Part shown: piece after piece, positions 1-6,129 of the stretch
Layout: every line of letters begins with the position of its first letter
How positions within the stretch are numbered: the stretch's first letter is position 1
From: an uncultured Dialister sp.
Lineage (GTDB): Bacteria > Bacillota > Negativicutes > Veillonellales > Dialisteraceae
Assembly (NCBI RefSeq): GCF_900541605.1
Contig: NZ_UQKJ01000076.1
Span: 1 to 9,395, forward strand
DNA: 9,395 bases
Direction of reading: 5' to 3'
Made by a program: the position numbers and the translations under genes
The notes under the pieces: model-generated
Told to the model about the DNA's origin: nothing
Database searches by the model: none
Seen by the model: the letters and a program-made list of their open reading frames with translations, nothing else

Positions 1-68
1 CCGCTAGAAGCTAGAAGCCCCGTGCGAGTGACTCTACCCGTCAACACCGGATACCAACAGCTCGCAAT
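1..68. repeat. Dispersed inverted-repeat element, right half (copy A, cut by window edge)
   Basis: This stretch matches, in the same orientation, the right arms of the elements at 2229-2367 and 7811-8066. Shared blocks are two heptads (GCTAGAA type, 3-16), the core at 10-36 containing TGACTCTA, and the outer end CCAACAGCTCG...CAAT at 54-68. Compared with the other copies the outer end lacks about 8 bases (TCAAACCG), which suggests internal deletion. The left arm would lie outside the window. It sits just beyond the terminator of the potE gene. No coding potential is seen. Confidence 0.8.
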
Positions 69-102
69 ACTGAAATAGTCATCAGTCCGGTTCATCAGCC
101 CA

Positions 103-140
103 TAAAAAAACTCCCCGGAAACGGATTCCGGGGAGTTTTT
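103..140 (-). terminator. Rho-independent terminator of potE
   Basis: A perfect 11-bp stem (110-120 with 126-136, ACTCCCCGGAA / TTCCGGGGAGT) with a 5-base loop. On the minus strand it is followed by a run of seven T. It begins 10 nt after the potE stop codon. The plus strand also has five T after the stem, so it could work in both directions. Confidence 0.93.
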
Positions 141-146
141 CATTTC

Positions 147-1490
147 TTATTTCTTATCAATAGGCGGGTAGGTAGAAACCCGGGGAGAGGGAGCATAGCG
201 GAGCTTGGAGGAGACGATGGCGTAAATCACCAGTCCCATGGCAGCTACGAAAGCACCTTCCATAATGACGGTCCAGCCGCATCCATAAACGGCGTAGCAG
301 CTGTAGACACCGCCTACAATGGCTGCCATATTGGCAAGCCGGGCTTTATCGTGGCTGATACCTTCCGCTTTCTGCAGGTCTGCCACCGAAGCCATGGCCA
401 GGAGGTAAGGAATCAGGTTAATCATGACAGCCAGGTTGATGAGTACATTGAACTGCTTCAGCAGGGTAGGACTCATGGTGGAAAGGGTCATGACGATCTG
501 GATGGCTACCAGGGTACCAATGGCTACGTAGGGAGAACGGAAACGGTTTACCTTGGACAGGAATTTCGGGAACAGGCCGATGGAGGAAGCTTCGCGAGCT
601 ACTTCGGACACGGTGAACTGCCATGCGGTAAGGGATACGAAGCAGGAGCATACGAGCATGCAGGAAACGATGTATCCTGCTTTGTCACCGAACATGGTAG
701 CATAGGCGAGACCGAAGGGGGCACCGGAGTTCATGAGTTCCTGGTAAGGAACAAGGCCGCCGATAATGGCAGTGGATGTGGTATAGCAGGCACCGGCCAG
801 GAGTGTTCCGGCCAGGACGGCAATGGGCACATTCTTTTCCGGATTTTCCACGGTGTCGGAGTTGGCACAGGCCGTTTCCAGTCCCAGGAAAGCCCAGATA
901 ATGACGGCAATAGAATCTTTCATGGTTTCATAGAAAGGCAAGTTTCCGGGGTTCCATGCTTCTTTGTAAATATTGGTATCGAAGAAGAAGAAACCGAAGA
1001 GGAGAAGGCCGATAACAGGAGCCACGACGCAGAACACGCCGAGGGAGCTGAATTTACCGAATTTCTTTGGGCCCACGAGGCTGATGGTGGCTGCCACGAG
1101 AAGAACGGAAATGGTGGCCATGCAGACTTCCACCGGAGTAAGGGTGAGGCCGAATACGTAGGTCGCGTAGCTGACTACACCGCTGGCAATGGCTGCATTC
1201 GCAATAATGAGCGAAATGGTGTAGCAGAAGTTGGACAGGAAATTACCGGCCCTGCCGAAACGGTATTCTGCGTAGCCGCCCATACCGCCTACTTTGCTGG
1301 TATGCATGCCGCAGCGGGCAAAGGCATAGGCCAGGATGGTGGCGCCGATGGAGGCAAGAATCCACGCAAAAATTGAAATTGTTCCGATTTCCGCCAGTGT
1401 GGCCGGAAGAAGAATAATGCCGGAACCCATCATATTGATGGCGGTGACTGTTGTGAGCTGTACCACTCCCATTTTTTTGCTTTTAGACAA
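147..1490 (-). CDS. potE: Putrescine/ornithine antiporter (APC superfamily, PotE type)
   Basis: A 447-aa inner-membrane transporter with about 12 hydrophobic segments, predicted to exchange putrescine for ornithine (or import putrescine with protons). It follows E. coli PotE (439 aa) closely from the first residues: KKMGVVQL, then NMMGSGII. Residues reported as important in E. coli PotE are present, in the numbering used here: C60, E75, Y90, W199, E205, C208 (in WAFLGLETAC) and W290. CadB has different residues around several of these, so PotE is the better name. The frame stays open upstream to 1619, but I place the start at TTG (1488-1490): it gives an N-terminus like E. coli PotE, and AGAAGGGA lies 6 nt before it. 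The upstream extension has no family resemblance and no Shine-Dalgarno site. No speF decarboxylase is adjacent, unlike the E. coli speF-potE operon. Single-gene unit with its own promoter and terminator. Confidence 0.9.
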   Translation of the reverse strand: MSKSKKMGVVQLTTVTAINMMGSGIILLPATLAEIGTISIFAWILASIGATILAYAFARCGMHTSKVGGMGGYAEYRFGRAGNFLSNFCYTISLIIANAAIASGVVSYATYVFGLTLTPVEVCMATISVLLVAATISLVGPKKFGKFSSLGVFCVVAPVIGLLLFGFFFFDTNIYKEAWNPGNLPFYETMKDSIAVIIWAFLGLETACANSDTVENPEKNVPIAVLAGTLLAGACYTTSTAIIGGLVPYQELMNSGAPFGLAYATMFGDKAGYIVSCMLVCSCFVSLTAWQFTVSEVAREASSIGLFPKFLSKVNRFRSPYVAIGTLVAIQIVMTLSTMSPTLLKQFNVLINLAVMINLIPYLLAMASVADLQKAEGISHDKARLANMAAIVGGVYSCYAVYGCGWTVIMEGAFVAAMGLVIYAIVSSKLRYAPSPRVSTYPPIDKK

Positions 1491-1496
1491 GGTTGT

Positions 1497-1504
1497 TCCC
1501 TTCT
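1497..1504 (-). promoter_or_regulatory. Ribosome-binding site choosing the TTG start of potE
   Basis: The minus strand reads AGAAGGGA, then six bases, then TTG. Neither the ATG at 1521-1523, nor the TTG at 1617-1619, nor the ATG at 1470-1472 has a comparable site, so this decides the start. Confidence 0.6.
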
Positions 1505-1723
1505 TTCTTGATCCAAATCGCATGACATACTGCGATGGGGGAAAAATATTGTCCCGGTTTAACCGGATCGGCAGGCTTTGAATTTCTTCAAGGCATGCAT
1601 GAACCCCATTTGCTTTCAATAAAGGTGAAAGAAACAGGGCATAAAGAAAACCATCCGTTATTTTCTAACGGTTCGCTGCTCAACTGCACACGGGGCAGGG
1701 CGCGATGAATTTTTATTTACTGC

Positions 1724-1752
1724 AATATACCATAAATGAAAACAGATGACAA
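1724..1752 (-). promoter_or_regulatory. Sigma-70-type promoter of potE
   Basis: The minus strand has -35 TTGTCA (1747-1752, 5 of 6 consensus), a 17-bp spacer, and -10 TATATT (1724-1729, 5 of 6). The predicted transcript starts near 1717, giving a leader of about 227 nt before the TTG start. Confidence 0.65.
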
Positions 1753-1918
1753 GACTTTTTCCAAAAGAAAATTGTAAAATTTTTTCATCGAAGTACCATG
1801 GACTTTTGAGAACTTTGAAGGAAAACAGAGGAAAAATGTAAAAAATGGGAGCCATCATGGATTGGCATGGATTGGAATGATAAATCAAAATGTATTGTGA
1901 TAATTCATGGGAAGAAAT

Positions 1919-1964
1919 GGCAAAACCCCGGAGCGCCCATACCATGGCGCTTCCGGGGTTTGCC
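1919..1964 (-). terminator. Long orphan hairpin, possible terminator or 3' end
   Basis: GGCAAAACCCCGGAGCGCC (1919-1937) pairs with GGCGCTTCCGGGGTTTGCC (1946-1964) over about 18 bp with two single-base bulges and an 8-base loop. In the minus direction the stem runs into TTTTGCCATTTCTT, a moderate T-rich tail. No gene ends close by: the nearest upstream minus-strand gene is the permease, whose stop is about 415 nt away. It could end that operon's long 3' region or an unrecognised small RNA. Confidence 0.45.
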
Positions 1965-2064
1965 CCTGAATTTCGGATGTGAATAAAATGTATAAATAAA
2001 CACATATACAGTAAAAATATGCAAAAATGTAAAAGAACGGTAAAAACGGTTTGACCCCGTACCA

Positions 2065-2104
2065 CCCCAAATGGGCCGAGAAAGTCCCAAATTCCCCCAA
2101 ATGG
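2065..2104. repeat. Two direct copies of CCCCAAATGG exactly 30 bp apart
   Basis: CCCCAAATGG occurs at 2065-2074 and 2095-2104, with a partial copy (CCCAAAT, 2086-2092) between. A 30-bp offset is close to three helical turns, so both copies would face the same side of the DNA. Possible paired protein-binding site, with no assigned regulator. Confidence 0.4.
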
Positions 2105-2228
2105 CAAAATTTTTCGTGAAAATTGAGAAAATGGAAGAATAAATGAGAATAATATATTTTCTTGCGGTTCTTAGAGAATAATTTTATAGCCCTTTCGAGA
2201 GGCACCTCTGGTGGCGGGAATACTGCCA

Positions 2229-2367
2229 ATTGCAGTTTGCCGAGCTGTTAGGGCGATGCTTACGGGTAGAGTCATTCGTGCGGGGACTTCTAGCCGCTAG
2301 TAGCTAGAAGCTCCATGCCAATGACTCTATCCATCAGCACCTCTCCAACAGCTCGTCAAACCGCAAT
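2229..2367. repeat. Dispersed inverted-repeat element, complete short copy (B)
   Basis: A 139-bp imperfect palindrome. The left arm begins ATTGCAGTTTGCCGAGCTGTTAG and the right arm ends, read in reverse complement, with ATTGCGGTTTGACGAGCTGT. Both arms carry TAGAGTCA (right arm as TGACTCTA) followed inward by TTCTAGC heptads. The centre is collapsed to one or two heptads per side, without the long middle seen in the copy at 7811-8066. It lies directly after the stop codon of the ABC permease gene. Confidence 0.8.
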
Positions 2368-2377
2368 TTGACGAGCT
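2350..2377. terminator. Hairpin at the 3' end of the ABC operon
   Basis: A perfect 11-bp stem (AGCTCGTCAAA / TTTGACGAGCT) with loop CCGCAA, starting 3 nt after the permease stop. One arm is the outer end of the repeat element, so the element supplies half of the structure. In the gene's own direction there is no T-run (GTTGGAGAGG follows); the T-rich tail (TCTTTTA) lies on the plus strand. It may therefore protect the 3' end of the mRNA rather than stop transcription, or may stop transcripts arriving from the left. Confidence 0.5.
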
Positions 2378-2380
2378 CTT

Positions 2381-4036
2381 TTACTTCAGGTTCCTTGTCA
2401 GCAGCTTCACTCCGGCCAGGGAGAGGGTGGTGAGGAGGATGCAGAGCACTGCCATGGACATGCCCAGGGACACGCTGCCCTGCTCGAATTCTCTCATAAT
2501 ATAGGTGGAAATCACCAGCGTATCCGGTGGGGCGATGAGACTGGGGGCCACCAGTTCCCGGATAGCAATGATGAATGTCATCATCCAGCCTGCCGCCATG
2601 CCCCGGGCGATGAGGGGACAGGTGATGTGACGGAAAATGTAGTACCGGGACCCGCCGAATACCCGCCCCGCTTCCAGAAGGCTTTCGCTGAGCTGGGTGG
2701 AGGCAGAGGTTACATATTGTACGGTATAGGGCAGGAAAAGAGCGGTGTACGTAATGACCATGATGCCCATGGTATTGTACAGGGGCAGGATGTCATAGAT
2801 GTCATTCCAGAAGAGCATGAGGCCGATGACCAGCACGATGCCCGGAAGCATTTCCGGCAGGAGGCTCATGGCTTCCAGCACTTTCCCGAATCTGGAGCGG
2901 CCGGCACGGATGGAAAGAACGATGACCGTACCCAGGATGGCGCAGATGGTGGCGGACAGGAGGCCCAGGAGGAAACTGTTTCCTATGGCCGGGAGGGCGG
3001 TTTCACTGTCGGTGAAAAGTTCCACGTAATGGTGGAAGGTAAAGTTTCCCGCTGCCAGACCAAAGCCCCGGAGCCGGATGAGGGAAGTGGAAATGACGGA
3101 AAAATAGGGAATGCCAATAGATATTACCAGAATAAGGCCGATATAGAGGATGGCCAGTACTTTTCCCGGAGAAGAGAGCCTGTGTATCCTCATCCGGCTT
3201 CCTTTGCCGCTGATGAGGTTGTAGCTGTGGTGAACGGTGATATAATTCTGAACCAGCCACAATACCATGCAGATGGTGACAAGTACCGATGCCAGCACCG
3301 CCGCTTTCCCAAAGTCAATGGGAGCGACGGCGGCATAGCGGTGAATATCCGTGGTGAATACATCAAAACCGATGCGCCGTCCCAGGGTATAGGGAGTGCC
3401 GTATTCCGAAAGGGTTTTCACGAACACCAGCAGGGCCCCTATGACGTAGTTCCCTGTGAGGAGGGGAAAGAATATCTTCCTGAGCCGCCTCCCATAGCCG
3501 GCACCGGAGATGGCGGCAGCCTCTTCCAGGGAGGAAGGGATGTGGAGCATGGCGTTTTTCATGAGAACCATCATGAAGGGGAATATATGAAGGCTCATGA
3601 CCAGTACCAGCCCCCCGAATGTGAAGAACAGGGGGATCCCATTCGGAAAGGCAGGGACCATCTGGGAGAAGAGTCCCCGTTTCTGCATGAAGAGAATCCA
3701 CCCCATGGACGCGATGTAGGGGGGCGTCATGAAGGGGATAAGAAATAGAAGGTCGAAAATCTTGTGCTGCCCCAGCTGGGTCCTGGAAAAGAGGTAGGCC
3801 AGGGGGATGGAAATGAGGGATGACAGGATGACCACCGCCAGCCCCAGGAGAAGGGAATTCCGGATCATCCTGGCATTCTGGGGTTCCGACAGGGCAGCGG
3901 CGGCAAAGGAAAAGTCCAGGTGATCATTGATGATGAGGGCTTTGACAAATACCGTGGCCAGGGGAGCAATGACCAGAAAGACAAGACAGGCGCCAAGGAG
4001 CAGAAGAGGAAGGGAAATGTGTTTCCGTCCGTTCAT
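2381..4036 (-). CDS. ABC importer permease, fused double domain (ferric/hexose-phosphate/phosphonate type)
   Basis: A 551-aa inner-membrane protein with about 12 membrane segments, formed by two BPD_transp_1 permease domains in one chain, as in FbpB/AfuB/ThiP-type importers. Each half carries the cytoplasmic EAA loop that docks on the ATPase: EEAAAISGAG at 171-180 followed by a conserved FFPLL, and LLEAGRVFGG at 453-462. A signal-anchor-like hydrophobic segment starts at about residue 9. The ATG is preceded by AGAGG seven bases upstream. It begins 12 nt after the binding-protein stop and is the last gene of the operon. It forms the membrane channel for the ligand delivered by the lipoprotein encoded just before it. 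Length is normal for a fused FbpB-like permease. The substrate cannot be read from the permease. Confidence 0.92.
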   Translation of the reverse strand: MNGRKHISLPLLLLGACLVFLVIAPLATVFVKALIINDHLDFSFAAAALSEPQNARMIRNSLLLGLAVVILSSLISIPLAYLFSRTQLGQHKIFDLLFLIPFMTPPYIASMGWILFMQKRGLFSQMVPAFPNGIPLFFTFGGLVLVMSLHIFPFMMVLMKNAMLHIPSSLEEAAAISGAGYGRRLRKIFFPLLTGNYVIGALLVFVKTLSEYGTPYTLGRRIGFDVFTTDIHRYAAVAPIDFGKAAVLASVLVTICMVLWLVQNYITVHHSYNLISGKGSRMRIHRLSSPGKVLAILYIGLILVISIGIPYFSVISTSLIRLRGFGLAAGNFTFHHYVELFTDSETALPAIGNSFLLGLLSATICAILGTVIVLSIRAGRSRFGKVLEAMSLLPEMLPGIVLVIGLMLFWNDIYDILPLYNTMGIMVITYTALFLPYTVQYVTSASTQLSESLLEAGRVFGGSRYYIFRHITCPLIARGMAAGWMMTFIIAIRELVAPSLIAPPDTLVISTYIMREFEQGSVSLGMSMAVLCILLTTLSLAGVKLLTRNLK

Positions 4037-4048
4037 AGAAGGACCTCT

Positions 4049-5068
4049 TTATTTTCCGCAGAGTGCGTTGAGTTTGGCGGCCGTGTCGGAAGCGATAGCC
4101 ATCATTTTATCCCATTCCGGTTTGATCTGGGGAATCTTGGAGAGCGGGGTGCCCTTGGCTTCGATGTCACTCCGTCCCGGAATCAGGTAGGCATCGGCCA
4201 CCAGCTGCTGGGCTTCATCGGACAGCAGGTAGTCCATGAACTGTTTTGCATTTTCTTCATGAGGTGCATTTTTCATGATCATAGCGGGCCGGGGATTGAC
4301 GATGGTACCGCTCTTCGGATAGTAAATGGCCAGGGGTTCCCCTTTCTTGATGGCGGTGTAGGCATTGTAGTCCACGCCGGCCACGAGAATCCCCTTTTCA
4401 CCGGTGGTCACCGCTTCTACGGCTGCTTTATTGGCGCCGGGCACGGTCATGCCGTTCTTTGCCATGCCTTCCAGGGCATCCCAGCCATATTTATTGACAT
4501 AGCCTGCCAGGAAATCTTTGCAGGCCCCCGATTTCTGGGGATCCGGAATGGCCAGGTTGTCCTTGTAGGCGGGGTCTGCGAGTTCGCTCCAGTCTGCATG
4601 GAGTTCCGGATATACATTTTTGTTGTAAATGACGCCGACCGCCGAAGCGCTGTAGCCCCAGAGCTCATTGTCCTTATCCACGAAATCCTTGACCATCTTA
4701 TCGGCGCCCTTCGGCTGGTAGGGAACCAGTACGTTTTTCCCTTTCAGGGACAGGCCATCGGACCAGGAGGCAAGGATCACCACATCGGCGGCCTGGTTAT
4801 TTTTCTCTGCTTCCAGGCGAGCCAGGATTTCTCCGGTGGTTCCCTGGAAGACTTCTACTTTTATGCCGGTCTTTTTCTCAAATCCCTTGGCCAGCTTCTG
4901 GGAGAGGCCGGCGGGGGAAGGCATGTAGACAGTTACTTTCTTATCGCCTCCCGCTGCAGCACTGGAAGCGGCTTTGGAAGCGCCGCCGGTCTTTGTACCG
5001 CAGGCGGAAATGCTGAGGGCCAGGCAGCAGGCAGCTGCAAGAATGGCAAGTTTCTTTATATTTGTCAT
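4049..5068 (-). CDS. ABC importer substrate-binding lipoprotein (FbpA/AfuA/PhnS-like)
   Basis: A 339-aa extracytoplasmic solute-binding protein. Residues 1-22 are a lipoprotein signal peptide with lipobox ISAC and the lipidated Cys at 23, followed by a Gly/Ala/Ser-rich tether (24-41). The mature part starts KVTVYMPSPAG and ends with family features of the ferric/phosphonate binding group: a P-x-D-P segment (175-177 region), GVDYNAYTAIKKG (231-243), and a conserved tail (YLIPGRSDIEAKG, 294-306). The tandem Tyr pair that holds iron in FbpA-type proteins (N-Y-Y) is replaced here by Y234-N-A-Y237, so a ferric substrate is not secure. Sugar phosphates (as for AfuA), phosphonates or another anion are alternatives. 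The start ATG (5066-5068) follows AAGGAG at six bases; an upstream in-frame extension to 5113 is rejected because it would overlap the ATPase gene and lose the signal peptide. Confidence 0.9.
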   Translation of the reverse strand: MTNIKKLAILAAACCLALSISACGTKTGGASKAASSAAAGGDKKVTVYMPSPAGLSQKLAKGFEKKTGIKVEVFQGTTGEILARLEAEKNNQAADVVILASWSDGLSLKGKNVLVPYQPKGADKMVKDFVDKDNELWGYSASAVGVIYNKNVYPELHADWSELADPAYKDNLAIPDPQKSGACKDFLAGYVNKYGWDALEGMAKNGMTVPGANKAAVEAVTTGEKGILVAGVDYNAYTAIKKGEPLAIYYPKSGTIVNPRPAMIMKNAPHEENAKQFMDYLLSDEAQQLVADAYLIPGRSDIEAKGTPLSKIPQIKPEWDKMMAIASDTAAKLNALCGK

Positions 5069-5074
5069 GATTTT

Positions 5075-5081
5075 CTCCTTA
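5075..5081 (-). promoter_or_regulatory. Shine-Dalgarno site overlapping the ATPase stop codon
   Basis: The minus strand reads TAAGGAG: the TAA is the stop codon of the ATPase gene and AAGGAG is the ribosome site of the binding-protein gene, six bases before its ATG. This decides the start of the lipoprotein and suggests translational coupling. Confidence 0.8.
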
Positions 5082-6035
5082 TTTAATGGTAATGATATCT
5101 TTGTCACTGACATAGAGGCTCATGAGTGTGTTTTGGGTAATGGGCCGGGGGGACCAGTAAATCCATTTCTCGTTTCCGTGGGTGAGAGACAGTTCATAGC
5201 AGTGGCCAAGGAAGCGGACCGCATCGACTCGGGCCGTAAATGGGCGGCATCCGTCTCGGGGCGTAGTATGGGCCTTTTCCGGACGGAACAGGTGATTTTT
5301 GTCGATCCAGTTGGAAGAGCCAATGAAATGGGCAATAAAGGAAGTGGCCGGATGGAAATAGAGGCATTCCGGCACTCCCTGCTGTTCTACCCGCCCTTCA
5401 TGGATAACGGCAATTTCATCACTCATGCTCATGGCTTCTTCCTGGTCATGGGTGACGAAGACAGCCGTAATGCCGAGACGGGCGACGAGATTTCGTATTT
5501 CACTCCTCATGCGGATGCGGAGAAGCGCATCCAGGGCAGAGAGGGGTTCATCGAAAAGGATGCAGTCCGGATGGGGCGCAATGGCCCTGGCCAGGGCCAC
5601 CCGCTGCTGCTGGCCTCCAGAGAGTTCGTGGGGATACCGGTTCTCCAATCCATCGAGCTTCACGGCCCGGAGGGCTTCCTCCGTATCGTCTTCCAGTTGG
5701 TCCGTCTTACCGGTGGCTTTCAGGCCAAAGGATACATTCTCTTTCACCGTCATGTGGGGCCACAGGGCGAAATCCTGGAATACGTAGGAAAGTCCCCGCT
5801 TTTCCGGCGGCACAAAAATGTGGCGGTTATCTGAGAAAACGCAGGTATTTCCAAGGGTAATCTCGCCCTTATCCGGCGTTTCCAGACCGGAAATCATGCG
5901 GAGCAGCGTGGTTTTCCCGCAGCCCGACGGCCCTAAAAGAGTGGTAAAGCTGTGGTCCCTGATGACCATGGATATATCGTGGATCACCGGTTTTCCATTG
6001 AATTGTTTGCTGATATTCTGTAAGGTAATCTGCAT
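5079..6035 (-). CDS. ABC importer ATPase (FbpC/PotA-type)
   Basis: A 318-aa ATP-binding subunit that powers the adjacent permease. All motifs are intact: Walker A GPSGCGKTT (35-43), Q-loop VFQDFALWP (Q87), signature LSGGQQQR (138-145), Walker B ILFDEP (159-164), D-loop SALD (166-169) and switch His196 in VTHDQEEAM. Residues after about 235 form a TOBE-like regulatory domain that is short compared with the 350-aa range of FbpC/PotA. It is the first gene of the operon ATPase-lipoprotein-permease. The ATG at 6033-6035 has no recognisable ribosome site, and the frame is closed just upstream by TGA, so no earlier start is possible. The T-run of a terminator hairpin ends 11 nt before the start codon, so expression probably depends on read-through from ompM or on an unrecognised promoter. 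Confidence 0.93.
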   Translation of the reverse strand: MQITLQNISKQFNGKPVIHDISMVIRDHSFTTLLGPSGCGKTTLLRMISGLETPDKGEITLGNTCVFSDNRHIFVPPEKRGLSYVFQDFALWPHMTVKENVSFGLKATGKTDQLEDDTEEALRAVKLDGLENRYPHELSGGQQQRVALARAIAPHPDCILFDEPLSALDALLRIRMRSEIRNLVARLGITAVFVTHDQEEAMSMSDEIAVIHEGRVEQQGVPECLYFHPATSFIAHFIGSSNWIDKNHLFRPEKAHTTPRDGCRPFTARVDAVRFLGHCYELSLTHGNEKWIYWSPRPITQNTLMSLYVSDKDIITIK

Positions 6036-6046
6036 AGAATATTTTC

Positions 6047-6103
6047 AAAAAAACAGCAGTGCCGCAGAAACCGGAAGTCTTCACAGGCTCCCGGCTGCTG
6101 CGG
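6047..6103 (-). terminator. Terminator-like hairpin between ompM and the ABC operon
   Basis: On the minus strand CCGCAG-CAG-CCGG and CCGG-TTT-CTGCGG pair around a 16-base loop, with a 3x3 internal loop. CACTGCTG and then seven T (6047-6053) follow. An alternative pairing of CAGCAG with CTGCTG would bring the stem right up to the T-run. It begins about 26 nt after the ompM stop and ends 11 nt before the ATPase start codon, so it most likely limits read-through into the importer genes. Confidence 0.6.
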
Positions 6104-6129
6104 TCCTTTTGCTGCTTTTTCAGTTCTCC

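Larger units (their letters stand above)
1491..2228. other. AT-rich intergenic region between potE and the repeat element
   Basis: About 740 bases without a convincing gene. From right to left it holds: paired 10-bp direct repeats (2065-2104), AT-rich sequence, a long hairpin (1919-1964), a tandem 10-mer (ATGGATTGGC/A, 1857-1876), the potE promoter (1724-1752), and a potE leader of about 230 nt with two small inverted repeats (CCGTTA/TAACGG, 1655-1671; CCGGTTTAACCGG, 1554-1566). Minus-strand open frames of 114 and 149 codons here translate to low-complexity, Phe/Tyr/His-rich strings with no family resemblance and I do not call them. A plus-strand extended -10 (TGTGATAAT, 1896-1904) is the only hint of plus transcription. 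Confidence 0.6.

Noticed and set aside
1491..1619. Forty-three-residue N-terminal extension of PotE from a TTG at 1619
   Set aside because: No ribosome site, no resemblance to PotE N-termini, and the internal TTG has both.
1554..1671. speFL-type ornithine-sensing leader peptide
   Set aside because: None of the short frames in the potE leader contains the motif known from gamma-proteobacterial SpeFL.
1658..2229. Minus-strand open frames of 149 and 114 codons
   Set aside because: Translations are rich in Phe, Tyr and His with no domain or membrane pattern; they span the potE promoter, the orphan hairpin and part of the AT-rich spacer.
3920..5086. Long plus-strand open frame (388 codons) opposite the binding-protein and permease genes
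   Set aside because: It is antisense to two well-supported genes, has no family resemblance or ribosome site, and its openness follows from the codon bias of the minus-strand genes. The same holds for 351-1376, 2627-3748, 4974-5834 and 5818-6882.
5069..5113. Extended start for the binding lipoprotein
   Set aside because: It would put 15 residues before the signal peptide and overlap the ATPase gene, while the ATG at 5068 has an ideal ribosome site.
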